A stretch of 64,000 nt of DNA from Desulfonatronovibrio magnus (GTDB lineage Bacteria > Desulfobacterota > Desulfovibrionia > Desulfovibrionales > Desulfonatronovibrionaceae), in the NCBI RefSeq assembly GCF_000934755.1, contig NZ_JYNP01000005.1, forward strand, positions 1-64,000, read 5' to 3'. Positions 17,916 through 25,600 of this stretch are shown here, one piece after another; the first letter of the stretch is position 1; every line of letters starts with the position of its first letter. The notes below the pieces were generated by a model, which saw only the letters and a list, made by a program, of their open reading frames with translations, had not been told where the DNA came from and ran no database searches. Both the position numbers and the translations under genes were made by a program.

Positions 17916-18933
17916 TGTGCAAATGCCTCTGAAGCTTTGCCCGGACCTGGATCAACTGAGCCACAACACTTACTGCGATTTCTTCCGGAGTTTCTGCCCC
18001 GATGCTCAGACCAACAGGACAATGCACCCGGCTCAAGTTCTCTTGCTTTACTCCAGCCAGGCTTAGAGAGCTAAAAATTGCATCACGTTTGCGAACACTT
18101 CCAATCATGCCGATATAGCAGGCTGGAGTCTTGAGGACCTGGGAAAGCACTTCCGCGTCATGTGCATGCCCCCTGGTCATAATAAGAACAAAAGCAGACC
18201 GCGATATACTGATTTTTTCTAAAAAATGGCTGAATTCTGAGATGTGCCAAGCTTTTATCTGGGAGGGAAACTGTTTTGGATCAGCAAATTCCTGCCGATC
18301 GTCAAGGATGGTGACCTCAAAACCCACTTGAGCAGACAGTAAAGCTGTATGTCGTCCCACATGGCCGGCTCCAAAAATGAATAATTCAGGCTGGGCCCTC
18401 AAGCAGTTCATTACCCAGGCCTGATCGTCTTTCCAGAATAGTTTTGTATTATAAGGCCTGTCAATGGCCCCAAGAACATAATCTGGAATTCCAGAATTGC
18501 CTGGCCAAAGCATGCGTCTAATGCTGTTTTTATCCAGTACCGTAATGAAATGGACATCCCTGGCCTGGCCCAGTCTTTTTAAAATCTCTTCATACAGGAC
18601 CACAGAGTCAAGCTCAGGGTCAATACGTTCCATTAGAACATCTATGTTCCCTCCGCAGATTAGCCCTTCTTTTGAAGCTTGAGACGCGGAAAGGGAAAAA
18701 TGTCTTATGCCAGCCTGCCCATGTTCAAGGATCTCTTTCATGCAGGCAATAACCTCAGATTCCAGCACCCCGCCGCCGACACTGCCCATTACTGTCCCAT
18801 CACGGGTCATGAGCATTCTTGCTCCAGGACTGCGCGGAGCCGATCCGGTTCTGGAGCAGATTACAGCGCTTACCACCTGCCGGCCGTCAACGAGACAGCG
18901 TAAAGTTTCCTGAAAAAAAGCTTCATCATTCAT
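17908..18933 (-). CDS. xdhC: XdhC-family molybdenum hydroxylase maturation factor
   Basis: 341 residues in two parts: an N-terminal XdhC/CoxI domain (VICSRTGSAPRSPGARML, GSVGGGVLESEV) and a C-terminal Rossmann domain (LFIFGAGHVGRHTALL; CYIGMIGSVRKRD). XdhC proteins sulfurate the molybdenum cofactor and insert it into the target enzyme. I start at the ATG at 18933, which overlaps the stop of a truncated adenosine-deaminase reading frame (ATGA). No strong ribosome site precedes it, so translation may depend on that leader frame. Confidence 0.9.
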   Translation of the reverse strand: MNDEAFFQETLRCLVDGRQVVSAVICSRTGSAPRSPGARMLMTRDGTVMGSVGGGVLESEVIACMKEILEHGQAGIRHFSLSASQASKEGLICGGNIDVLMERIDPELDSVVLYEEILKRLGQARDVHFITVLDKNSIRRMLWPGNSGIPDYVLGAIDRPYNTKLFWKDDQAWVMNCLRAQPELFIFGAGHVGRHTALLSAQVGFEVTILDDRQEFADPKQFPSQIKAWHISEFSHFLEKISISRSAFVLIMTRGHAHDAEVLSQVLKTPACYIGMIGSVRKRDAIFSSLSLAGVKQENLSRVHCPVGLSIGAETPEEIAVSVVAQLIQVRAKLQRHLHSD

Positions 18934-19166
18934 GTTGACTGACAAGACCCCAAAAAACAATCTTCCCTGAGCAGGCTGGAGAGAAAGCGGAACACCGTGT
19001 TAAAGTCTTCGAATCGGTCCAACACATAGGGGGTTTTCCGTATCGGCACCAGCCCTTTTCTCTCGGTGAGCTGGTTGAGGGTCTGCAGGCCGATGCTGCC
19101 TTCCAGGTGGATATGCAGCTCCGCCTTGGGCGCATTACGCCACTTCTTCATCAGTTCTTCGCTCAT
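18930..19166 (-). pseudogene. Adenosine deaminase-like gene, 5' fragment leading into xdhC
   Basis: 78 residues starting MSEELMKKWRNAPKAELHIH: the HIHLEGS motif is the N-terminal metal-binding signature of the adenosine/adenine deaminase family. It has a good AGGAG site. After about 65 residues (position ~18965) the family similarity stops, GC content falls, and the frame ends in TGA overlapping the xdhC ATG. A deletion therefore joined a foreign GC-rich gene start to xdhC. The truncated product cannot be a deaminase. It now may act as a translated leader for xdhC. Confidence 0.75.
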
Positions 19167-19334
19167 GTGCGCTCTCCTGTCGTTTGCCTGTCAGGGAAGG
19201 ATCGAATATCTGACTGAACCAGGAATCGTTCATCAGGCCTCAATTTCTTTTGGAATGCTTGTGTTAGATGTCGTTACATCAACAATTTCAAGCGCCATTT
19301 TCAAAAGATCAATGACGGCGAATTTCGGGGCAAA

Positions 19335-19413
19335 ACAGTCAAAAGTTCTCTTAACCATTTGAATTCATTTACCATGATTCTACCTATTCGTCATTCCGGC
19401 GAAAGCCGGAATC
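19335..19413. repeat. Half copy of the ACAGTCAAAAGT-ended repeat
   Basis: It starts with ACAGTCAAAAGT and ends in an ATTCCGGC..GCCGGAAT hairpin. It matches, in inverse orientation, the right half of the element at 62451-62604. No opposite terminal repeat is found here. Confidence 0.55.
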
Positions 19414-19464
19414 CAGTGCCGTTGAATAGCCATATTCCGTATGTGGTGAATAGTTACGAAAACA

Positions 19465-19923
19465 CTAGAATTTCCTTATAACCTTGGTATTTGACTTGGT
19501 ATTTGAATGTGCATTACGCACAAAGCGTATAAAATGATTATTAAAAACGACTTCATATCGCATACTGCCATTGCTGAAATCTACGACCCATGCAGCAGAA
19601 TCGTTATATGAATCAGATGACCAATAACCTTCATTTTTTACAACCATCATAGATTTACAAACTGAATTGTAAAGATTGAATAATTCTCCTTTGCTCGGCA
19701 ATCGCCAGTCAGAATGACCACCAATTGTAATATCAGCAGTATGATTTGCGCGAGTCCAATTGCCAGCAGATATATTTTTTTGCCACATCAGTCTACTATT
19801 ATAGTCTGTTACTGTCCCATCTCCATTGTCTAAGCACTGCTGGGCAAAGGTCACCCCAGGCATAACAAATCCGGCCAGGCAAAGCATAACCGCCATAGCT
19901 GCAACCGCGTAAAGCTTTTTCAT
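19465..19923 (-). CDS. Exported DUF1566 (Lcl-type) protein
   Basis: 152 residues. I choose the ATG at 19923, which has AGGAG upstream and gives a clear signal peptide (KKLYAVAAMAVMLCLAGFVM, cleavage after TFAQ). The mature part has DNGDGTVTDYNSRLMWQKN, WRLPSKGELFNLY and YWSSDSY, the conserved pattern of DUF1566, a domain of secreted or surface bacterial proteins. Function is unknown. Confidence 0.85.
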   Translation of the reverse strand: MKKLYAVAAMAVMLCLAGFVMPGVTFAQQCLDNGDGTVTDYNSRLMWQKNISAGNWTRANHTADITIGGHSDWRLPSKGELFNLYNSVCKSMMVVKNEGYWSSDSYNDSAAWVVDFSNGSMRYEVVFNNHFIRFVRNAHSNTKSNTKVIRKF

Positions 19924-20061
19924 GATTTTTTCTCCTGTTGAGGTTGGACCGTTATGGTCTTGCATCTCTTTCAGCACGATCCATGCCATATATAAAACTG
20001 CACGAATCCAAGATGTTATATGAAAGTGCCAACTGTTCAAAGCCGTGCTGTTTGCGCCCAC

Positions 20062-20379
20062 TTAGTTAGCACTGCCAGGATTCTTGGCGATCCGAAAGAT
20101 GTCTGGAATCTGTTGGTGTCGTGTTCGGAGCGCAAGGACAAGGAGGCCAATGGGCGAAACTTCGCTCCTGTCTGCTGATAGCAGGGCGGCGCGGGTGACA
20201 AGAAATTGCTTTTTCCTGCCCTGGCAAAAAAACGGGGCATCAACGACAACCCCGTGCAATTTACCAAACAAAACCGACAATTATCGCCTGTAATGGCTGC
20301 CGGCCAGCTTGTCAACAAACAAACCGAGCGCGAGAGCGGCATGAAGCCTCGTCCTGAATCGAACTGGTGCGTGACCGCG
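20062..20379. other. Intergenic, possible gene remnant, nothing assignable
   Basis: Mid-GC DNA with short overlapping open frames on both strands but none with family resemblance or a ribosome site. It may be a decayed transposase-like gene; I cannot support that. Confidence 0.3.
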
Positions 20380-21441
20380 TCAACCTTGGGGGAGAGGAGC
20401 TGTTTTTTCCTGCTCCGCCCTGATCCGCTCCAGCAGGGCCCGGGCCTTGTCATTATGCAGCCTGATGGCTGCATAGTCCGGCCGCTCCAGGATCTTCTGC
20501 ATCAGCAGCCCGTCGCTGTCGAACCAGCGCGGCAGGTAGCCGCCCAGGAACCATCCGTCGGCGCACAGCCGTTCCACGGCCCCGCCCACCTCCGTCTGCC
20601 CCAGGTTCAGGAATGCCTGGAGCGTCACGCACCCTTCCCGCAGGGCCTCGCTTTCCAGCCCTTCCAGAACACGGGGAAAATCCGCGCCCAATGAAGGGAA
20701 CTGGAACCGGGCCGTGCCCGTGCCGGGAAAGACCTGCACCTGGTGAACGGTCTGTCCGCCCGTCGGCAGGGTATCGGACGCCTCGGCAAACGTGCGCTGA
20801 AAATCCCGGTCCGCAAGGATGAAATCCAGAATATCCCGGTGCCTCTCAGGCAGGTGGACCCTGTGCGGTCGGTCCCGGACGGTCTTGAACTGCAGGAAGC
20901 AGGACATCCGGCCCGAGGCCCCGTCCCAGCCCTGGCTCGGGGGCAGCAGGCCCAGCTGCACGGCGTAGTCGGCCATGTTCGCCTGGATGCCGAAGAGCTG
21001 GGTCACGATGTGATTGGTCACGGGCTCAGCGTAAATCCCTTCCACGGGCAGGCTTTCCGCCAGGGGTCCGTGGACGTACGTGTTGATCATCTCGGCGATG
21101 TTTCGCCTCCGGTGGCTTTTCAGCACCAGATACTGCCCCACTTCCAGCAGCCCGGCAAAGGGCGGCGAGCTGCGGTAGAGCGCTCCGTGGGCGACAATCA
21201 CCCCGTCCTCGGTCTTGCAGACCACGGAGCTGAGCTGTTGCTCCTGGTTCAATTCCAGAATCCGCCGCGGAATATAGTAGTCCTCCACGGGATAGGCGTC
21301 GCCGTACACCGCGTGGTAGAGCCGGGCCACGCCGGTTTCGTCCCCCGGGGCGAACAGGCTGAGCGCAACCTCCTGCTCCACGTCCGCCGTCAACGGGTCG
21401 GCCGCAAAGCGTTCGACGAAATACTGCTTGTCTTCGGGCAT
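20380..21441 (-). CDS. Double-GNAT acyltransferase-like protein, GC-rich paralogue
   Basis: 353 residues, homologous to the 6843-7907 product and to the middle of the PAL fusion: TGVARLYHAVYGDAYPVEDY, EVGQYLVLKSHRRRN, NHIVTQLFGIQANM, then GGYLPRWFDSDGLLMQKIL. Composition is strongly GC-rich throughout, unlike its flanks. Directly upstream lies a 26-codon tail of a PAL gene (21459-21540). So this gene is part of a second, mostly deleted version of the locus. The frame is intact with GGAGATGG upstream of the ATG, so it may still be made. Confidence 0.7.
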   Translation of the reverse strand: MPEDKQYFVERFAADPLTADVEQEVALSLFAPGDETGVARLYHAVYGDAYPVEDYYIPRRILELNQEQQLSSVVCKTEDGVIVAHGALYRSSPPFAGLLEVGQYLVLKSHRRRNIAEMINTYVHGPLAESLPVEGIYAEPVTNHIVTQLFGIQANMADYAVQLGLLPPSQGWDGASGRMSCFLQFKTVRDRPHRVHLPERHRDILDFILADRDFQRTFAEASDTLPTGGQTVHQVQVFPGTGTARFQFPSLGADFPRVLEGLESEALREGCVTLQAFLNLGQTEVGGAVERLCADGWFLGGYLPRWFDSDGLLMQKILERPDYAAIRLHNDKARALLERIRAEQEKTAPLPQG

Positions 21442-21458
21442 GATCCATCTCCTTCCTG

Positions 21459-21728
21459 TCAGTACAGGGCCGCGACTACGCTGCCCACCGCCTTCACGGT
21501 TCGGCCTTCAGCGGCAATGTCACGGGTCAGTTTTTCCACCAGAACTTCCAGGGACCAGGTCCTTTCAGGCGGGTTCTCTAACCTGTGTACCGCAAGGTAA
21601 TAGTCTTCCAGATCTTCCAGGTGCTCAATGATTGCTTCACGGGCATAATAAGTCTTTGTTCTTCCCGTTTTTTCAGCCAGATCAACGAGTTTTTTTTCGA
21701 TGTCTCCAGGCAGTCTGATAGCTAACAT
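21459..21728 (-). CDS. Chimera: RHH antitoxin N-terminus joined to a PAL C-terminus
   Basis: From the ATG at 21728 (AGGAG upstream) the first ~60 residues equal the RelBE copy 1 antitoxin up to ERTWSLE. After that the sequence becomes KLTRDIAAEGRTVKAVGSVV and stops, matching the last residues of the PAL fusion (LTRDIAGEGKTVQAVENIVA). The DNA-binding part is complete, the toxin-binding tail is replaced, and there is no toxin gene. It marks the point where recombination or deletion joined an antitoxin gene to the end of a second PAL gene. Confidence 0.8.
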   Translation of the reverse strand: MLAIRLPGDIEKKLVDLAEKTGRTKTYYAREAIIEHLEDLEDYYLAVHRLENPPERTWSLEVLVEKLTRDIAAEGRTVKAVGSVVAALY

Positions 21729-21904
21729 ATTTTTTCTCCTGACATACAAATATAGCAAATTCGTGCAGGTCGTCAATCATGTAAAAACACTTAAAGTGCC
21801 ATCTTTCATTTGATCTATGCCCCCGGACGCTGCCCAGGGTTTGTCACGAATATAAGTGTTACGCTTGTTGGTTTTATCCCACTGATATTTGTTTCTCGGA
21901 CAAA

Positions 21905-22062
21905 AATCGCTACCGCTGATAACACTGATTATGGCTGATAAAAGTCTCATTTAATCTGTGGAGATCTGCGCAATCAGCGGCTAAAATTCTTTTCTTTGCT
22001 TTTGATATGAAAGCAGAAGACATTGAACCGCTGATCTCGCTGATTTACGCTGATAAAAGAAA
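21905..22062. repeat. Dispersed repeat rich in CGCTGAT units, copy 2
   Basis: Resembles 541-665, with paired ATCAGCG / CGCTGAT words and a GGAGATCTGCG core. Both copies lie beside a RelBE-type module. No gene is visible from 21777 to 22800. Confidence 0.5.
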
Positions 22063-22179
22063 ATGCAATAATTATATTCAGCAAAGAAAAATATTTTTTC
22101 GCAGAACAAAACTCATCCAGATATCGCTTTTTCTTACCTGTGAAGTTTGAACAGAAAAGTCAGGACAAATCAAGCCATA

Positions 22180-22262
22180 ATCAGGAGTCAGGGAACAGGG
22201 GACAGGGGACAGGGGACAGTAGTCAGTATTCAGTGGTCAGGAAGAAGGAATCAGTAATCAGG
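22180..22262. repeat. Low-complexity AGGGGACAGG/GTCAG tract
   Basis: Short imperfect direct repeats built from CAGGGGA and GTCAGTA-like words. Not coding. It resembles other GACTCCTGACTCCTG-like tracts in this genome, for example at 52340-52375. Confidence 0.55.
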
Positions 22263-22499
22263 AATCGGAAGTCGGCAGGCAGCGAAAAAAAAAGGATATC
22301 TCACGCCCGGCCTACGCAGGCCTAGAGCCGCCCCGGTGAAATCCGCCCAGTTAAATGACGGAAATTAAACCGGGTAAACTTCGCTGAGACTGCGTCCCCC
22401 AATGAAATCCAGCATAGCTGGACTGCCAAGGGCAGTATTTCACGGGGTAAATATTTCACTGGGCAGGCCGAGAAACGGCAGGCCGAGAAAGGCAGGAGG

Positions 22500-22695
22500 A
22501 AGAAATTTAATATTCGTATCCACCGAGCCGGTGGATATGGATAATATGCTCCCCGCCCGGGGGGCGAGATCCTTTTGCGTTACTGCGCTTCGCAGAAATG
22601 CAAAAATGGTTTCTCTTCTCAGCGCCCTCTGCGTCTCTAGCGACTCCTGGAGCGGGCGAGAGCCAAAATGTCTTACGTCTGAGTCGGAGCCGGCA
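22500..22695. repeat. Long dispersed repeat, second copy at 37215-37420
   Basis: A non-coding segment whose inverse copy is at 37215-37420. Shared words include TCCACCGAGCCGGTGGATAT (a perfect hairpin) and a CGCAGAAATGCAAAAATGG-like stretch. Open frames across it on both strands are accidental. Confidence 0.5.
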
Positions 22696-22802
22696 TAATC
22701 ATTGGCGTTAAGCCTTTTTCCGGCTAAATACGCTTTCACCGGTTTTATGAATCATACACGAGCACAAAATGCTTCATATCCCTCTACCATATTTAAAAGA
22801 GG

Positions 22803-23184
22803 TTATATGCTTTTCAACAAGATCATCCCTTTTTGAGTCAGCCGGTATTTTTGTCTGCTGCTTTTCGGCTTGTCTGGAATGGTCATTTCAACAAGTCCTG
22901 CCTTAATGGTCGGGGTCAGGTAAACTTTACGAAAATGATCTTCATGCTTCAGGTTCAGTGCCTGCTGCATTTCCACCCTGGAGAGTTCACCGTTTATGAT
23001 CTTAAGCAGTCTTTGAACTTCCCCGGTAACTTCCCCGGTAACTTCCCCGGTAACTTCCCCGGTAACTTCCCCGGTAACTTGCCTGGTAACTTCCCCGGTA
23101 ACTTGCCTGGGAGAAGATTTATCTGAGTGGCCATAATTTTCTTCCCCTCCCTGGAACTCCCTGCTCTCCGTGGTGAGAAAAGGT
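22803..23184 (-). pseudogene. COG2865 (AlbA_2) ATP-binding regulator, C-terminal fragment
   Basis: Minus-strand reading gives SSPRQVTGEVTRQVTGEV and further TGEV units, then QRLLKIINGELSRVEMQQAL and a winged-helix end (YRLTQKGMILLKSI). This is the typical C-terminus of Schlafen-AlbA_2 domain proteins, which often carry TGEV/TGQV tandem repeats before the last wHTH. The frame has a stop near 23183 and no start codon, so the N-terminal domains are gone. Confidence 0.72.
23016..23111. repeat. Eight 12-bp tandem repeats
   Basis: Eight head-to-tail units of AACTTCCCCGGT, two of them with the variant AACTTGCCTGGT/G. On the minus strand they encode the (T-G-E-V)n linker of the COG2865 fragment. The period is a multiple of three, so unit number can change without frameshift. 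Confidence 0.9.
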
Positions 23185-23209
23185 CTTCACTTTGAACGGT
23201 TTGGTATAT

Positions 23210-24460
23210 TCAGTTAATTTCCTTCATGTTCCGCTCGGTTCTGTCTTTCACCGCACCAGCCAGTTTGTCCAGAAAAGCATGCGCAGAAGAATGCTCGGCA
23301 AACCCTTCAAGTGCCGGATCAACAGCCTCCCGGACGGCCTGACAAAAAAGACCGAGTTCATCCAGGACGAACTTTGGTTTAAGATCAAGTTCCCGGGCCA
23401 TTCTGCACCAATGCCTGTTCATCAACCATTCCGGCCTGTTCTCTCCTCCGATCTTCATGGCCATCTTCCGGCTCAGTTCCTGGTACATCAGGGTTGAAAT
23501 CAAGTCGTAGAACGGGGCGAGCCTTGGCGCCTTTCCCTGATCATAGAGAAGGGAAAGGTTTTTGGCGTGAGCGTCCGCGTTGCCCAGCAGGACATTAAAA
23601 AGAGTCCATCTTAAAAGAAGCATCAGGTCTCTGGCAGGAGAAGCACTGTGTCTGCGCAAAAGGTCTGAACAGTCTTTCAGGCCCGGCCCCCCCTCAGCCT
23701 CATACTTGATCTCGGGCGATTGGCCAAGTGCCTGACAGAAATCCTCCTGATGCACCCTGCGGATTTCCTCATGGTCCACCAGGCGATCATACCGGGCTAC
23801 CAGCAGAGCATGGTTACTGCCTAAATTTAAGACAGTACACAAAGGAGCAGGAAGCCCGGACGCTCTTGCCAGAGCCATGCAGAAAGCCTCATTAAAAACC
23901 GTACGTTTCAAATGGGGGATGGAAGGTTTAAGAATGTGAGTGCTTGGCGCTCCACCTGCAGGAAGGTAGAAGGATTTGCCGTCAAAGCGAAGGGGAAGCT
24001 TGTCCTGGGCTCCTGCCAGGGAAAGTCGCAAGCCGTCCTCGCCTGCCAGCAGAGGACGTTTTGGAAGGTCGGCAGCAATTTTTTCCAGTTCCAGGGCACT
24101 CAACTTCCGGTAGGCTTTTTGTCTTTCCGACAGCAGAGCCCCCTCAGGGTACAGACTGATCGCCCCGGCACAGTCACCTCCCAGTTCCCTGAGCAGACCG
24201 AAAATATTTTTTGTGGACAGGCCAAGCTTTGCGGCAATCCTGTCCCTGACAGAGCCTTCAGGCAGGATGTTGGCAAAGAAAAATCTCACCGCATCGCCGG
24301 ACATGGTTTTATCCTGCAGAGGAAGAGATACAGATAAAGGTATTGAGTGAGGATCCCGGAGCCATTCAGGGTCGTACCTGAAATGGTACGTCCTGTTTTC
24401 GTCCAGCCATAGTTTTCCCGTCAAGGTTTCATTAAAATAGACCAGCAGGGGCTCATCCAT
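23210..24460 (-). CDS. hipA: HipA-family serine/threonine kinase toxin
   Basis: A 416-residue type II toxin kinase. The N-terminal Couple_hipA domain includes YHFRYDPEWL and SLPLQDKTMSGDAVRFFFAN. The kinase core has LSLAGAQDKLPL (the phosphate-binding serine loop), STHILKPSIPHLK, the catalytic region LGNADAHAKNLSLLYD and DLISTLMY. HipA kinases phosphorylate tRNA synthetases and induce dormancy; the exact target here is unknown. It starts three bases after the antitoxin stop. Confidence 0.93.
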   Translation of the reverse strand: MDEPLLVYFNETLTGKLWLDENRTYHFRYDPEWLRDPHSIPLSVSLPLQDKTMSGDAVRFFFANILPEGSVRDRIAAKLGLSTKNIFGLLRELGGDCAGAISLYPEGALLSERQKAYRKLSALELEKIAADLPKRPLLAGEDGLRLSLAGAQDKLPLRFDGKSFYLPAGGAPSTHILKPSIPHLKRTVFNEAFCMALARASGLPAPLCTVLNLGSNHALLVARYDRLVDHEEIRRVHQEDFCQALGQSPEIKYEAEGGPGLKDCSDLLRRHSASPARDLMLLLRWTLFNVLLGNADAHAKNLSLLYDQGKAPRLAPFYDLISTLMYQELSRKMAMKIGGENRPEWLMNRHWCRMARELDLKPKFVLDELGLFCQAVREAVDPALEGFAEHSSAHAFLDKLAGAVKDRTERNMKEIN

Positions 24461-24463
24461 GGC

Positions 24464-24685
24464 TTATTCGCCCCTTTTTTTCACATCCAGATACAGGCCA
24501 AGGCCATCCAGGACTTTAAACAGCTTGTCCAGACGGGCCGTGGGTTTTCCTCTTTCCAGCTCTCCCACGAAACGCACTCCTACCCCGGAAAGTGCGGCCA
24601 GCCGGGCCTGAGTCAGTCCGTCAGCTTTTCGTTTTTCGGATATTATCCGGCCAATCTTCCTGGCATCTTCAACTGGTTGGGTCAT
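24464..24685 (-). CDS. hipB: HipB-like HTH antitoxin
   Basis: 73 residues with a Cro/C1-type helix-turn-helix (LTQARLAALSGVGVRFVGEL). It directly precedes hipA and should bind both the toxin and operators upstream. A near-perfect palindrome lies 12 bases before the start. Confidence 0.92.
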   Translation of the reverse strand: MTQPVEDARKIGRIISEKRKADGLTQARLAALSGVGVRFVGELERGKPTARLDKLFKVLDGLGLYLDVKKRGE

Positions 24686-24696
24686 GATGTTTTTCG

Positions 24697-24716
24697 CTTA
24701 TCCCCATGGGGAATAG
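24697..24716. promoter_or_regulatory. Likely HipB operator palindrome
   Basis: CTTATCCCCATGGGGAATAG is a near-perfect inverted repeat centred on CCATGG, just upstream of hipB. It keeps the TATCC..GGATA-like arms known for HipB operators in Escherichia coli. Operator function is inferred from position and symmetry. Confidence 0.6.
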
Positions 24717-24745
24717 ATTGTTTGTCACGAGCATTTTAAGATCAA

Positions 24746-24812
24746 AATATTCCTGATCGGGTCGAATTAGCCTATGAAGCTTTGAATTGCAAGCAAATAT
24801 TCCCGATCGGGG
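24746..24812. promoter_or_regulatory. Two AATATTCCYGATCGGG sites upstream of hipB
   Basis: AATATTCCTGATCGGG at 24746 and AATATTCCCGATCGGG at 24796 lie exactly 50 bp apart. The second has a perfect CCCGATCGGG core. They could be further operators; it is not known whether HipB or another protein binds them. Confidence 0.35.
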
Positions 24813-25095
24813 TTTTGGGCTGGAAAGAAGAAGTCTTTTTATCTCTCGCCCGCTCTCCCGCTAAAAGCGGGATCGCTAGAGTCGCCCCAGTTAAATCCTC
24901 TTCGAGGTGCTTACGAATTCAATCGCGCCAGGGCGTGACAAGTCAACTCAAAGAGCCCATAATTCTCTGCTGGACATGCTTTCATAATATTTCTGTATCT
25001 GTTTAGCGCTTTGGATGTGGCACGGCTTCCTGCCCGGAGGCATACAGCCCGGAGGGGGACTGGCTCTTCCGGGACCCACTTGTGCCAAAAATGAG

Positions 25096-25329
25096 TCACT
25101 TTGAGCACAAACTGATGCTCAAGTGGGTCCCGGAGTGCCTGTCCCGCTGCCCAACGCGATATTTCCAGAATCCTGACAGATTTTTCCGAAGAGGATCACC
25201 AAAACGGCGTGGATCTTCATGTGTTGCAATCCGGTTCCTCAGGTAAGCAAGGATACCCCTCTGGGCCTGCCGGTCCAGCCTGCGCAGTTCTTTTCTGGCT
25301 CGATCGTCAAATTCAACCTTCCAGATCAA
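25096..25329 (-). pseudogene. RelE toxin, RelBE copy 3, truncated
   Basis: It equals copy 1 (817-1083) through GFWKYRVG with one substitution, then diverges into unrelated residues and stops. The missing C-terminus (PYRVICEI to the end) holds strands and residues needed by RelE toxins. The break falls near 25150. Confidence 0.8.
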
Positions 25330-25528
25330 CTTTCTGCTCCAGCTCTTCTAAGGACCAGGTCTTTTCAGGCGGGTTCTCTTACCTGTGTACCGCAAGGTAA
25401 TAGTCTTCCAGATCTTCCAGGTGCTCAATGATTGCTTCACGGGCATAATAAGTCTTTGTTCTTCCCGTTTGTTCAGCCAGATCAACGAGTCTTTTTTCAA
25501 TGTCTCCAGGCAGTCTGATAGCTAACAA
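25313..25528 (-). pseudogene. RHH antitoxin, RelBE copy 3, nonsense mutation
   Basis: Nearly identical to copy 1, but the codon TTA after AVHR has become TAA (25377-25379), cutting off the toxin-binding tail. The start codon has also changed from ATG to TTG. Downstream codons still match copy 1. With the toxin also truncated, the whole module is dead or dying. Confidence 0.8.
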
Positions 25529-25600
25529 ATATATTCTCCTGACATAAAAATATAGCAAATTCGTGCAGGTCTCAATCATTTAAAAGCACTAAAAGTGCCG

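Noticed and set aside
20743-21600. 285-codon + strand frame opposite the second GNAT gene
   Set aside because: An antisense frame of a GC-rich gene with no family resemblance.
22402-22739. Open frames on both strands at 22.4-22.7 kb as genes
   Set aside because: The stretch is a dispersed repeat that recurs inverted at 37.2 kb without a conserved reading frame.
23016-23111. Tandem repeat as a CRISPR or iteron array
   Set aside because: Units are head-to-tail without spacers and encode a known protein linker on the minus strand.
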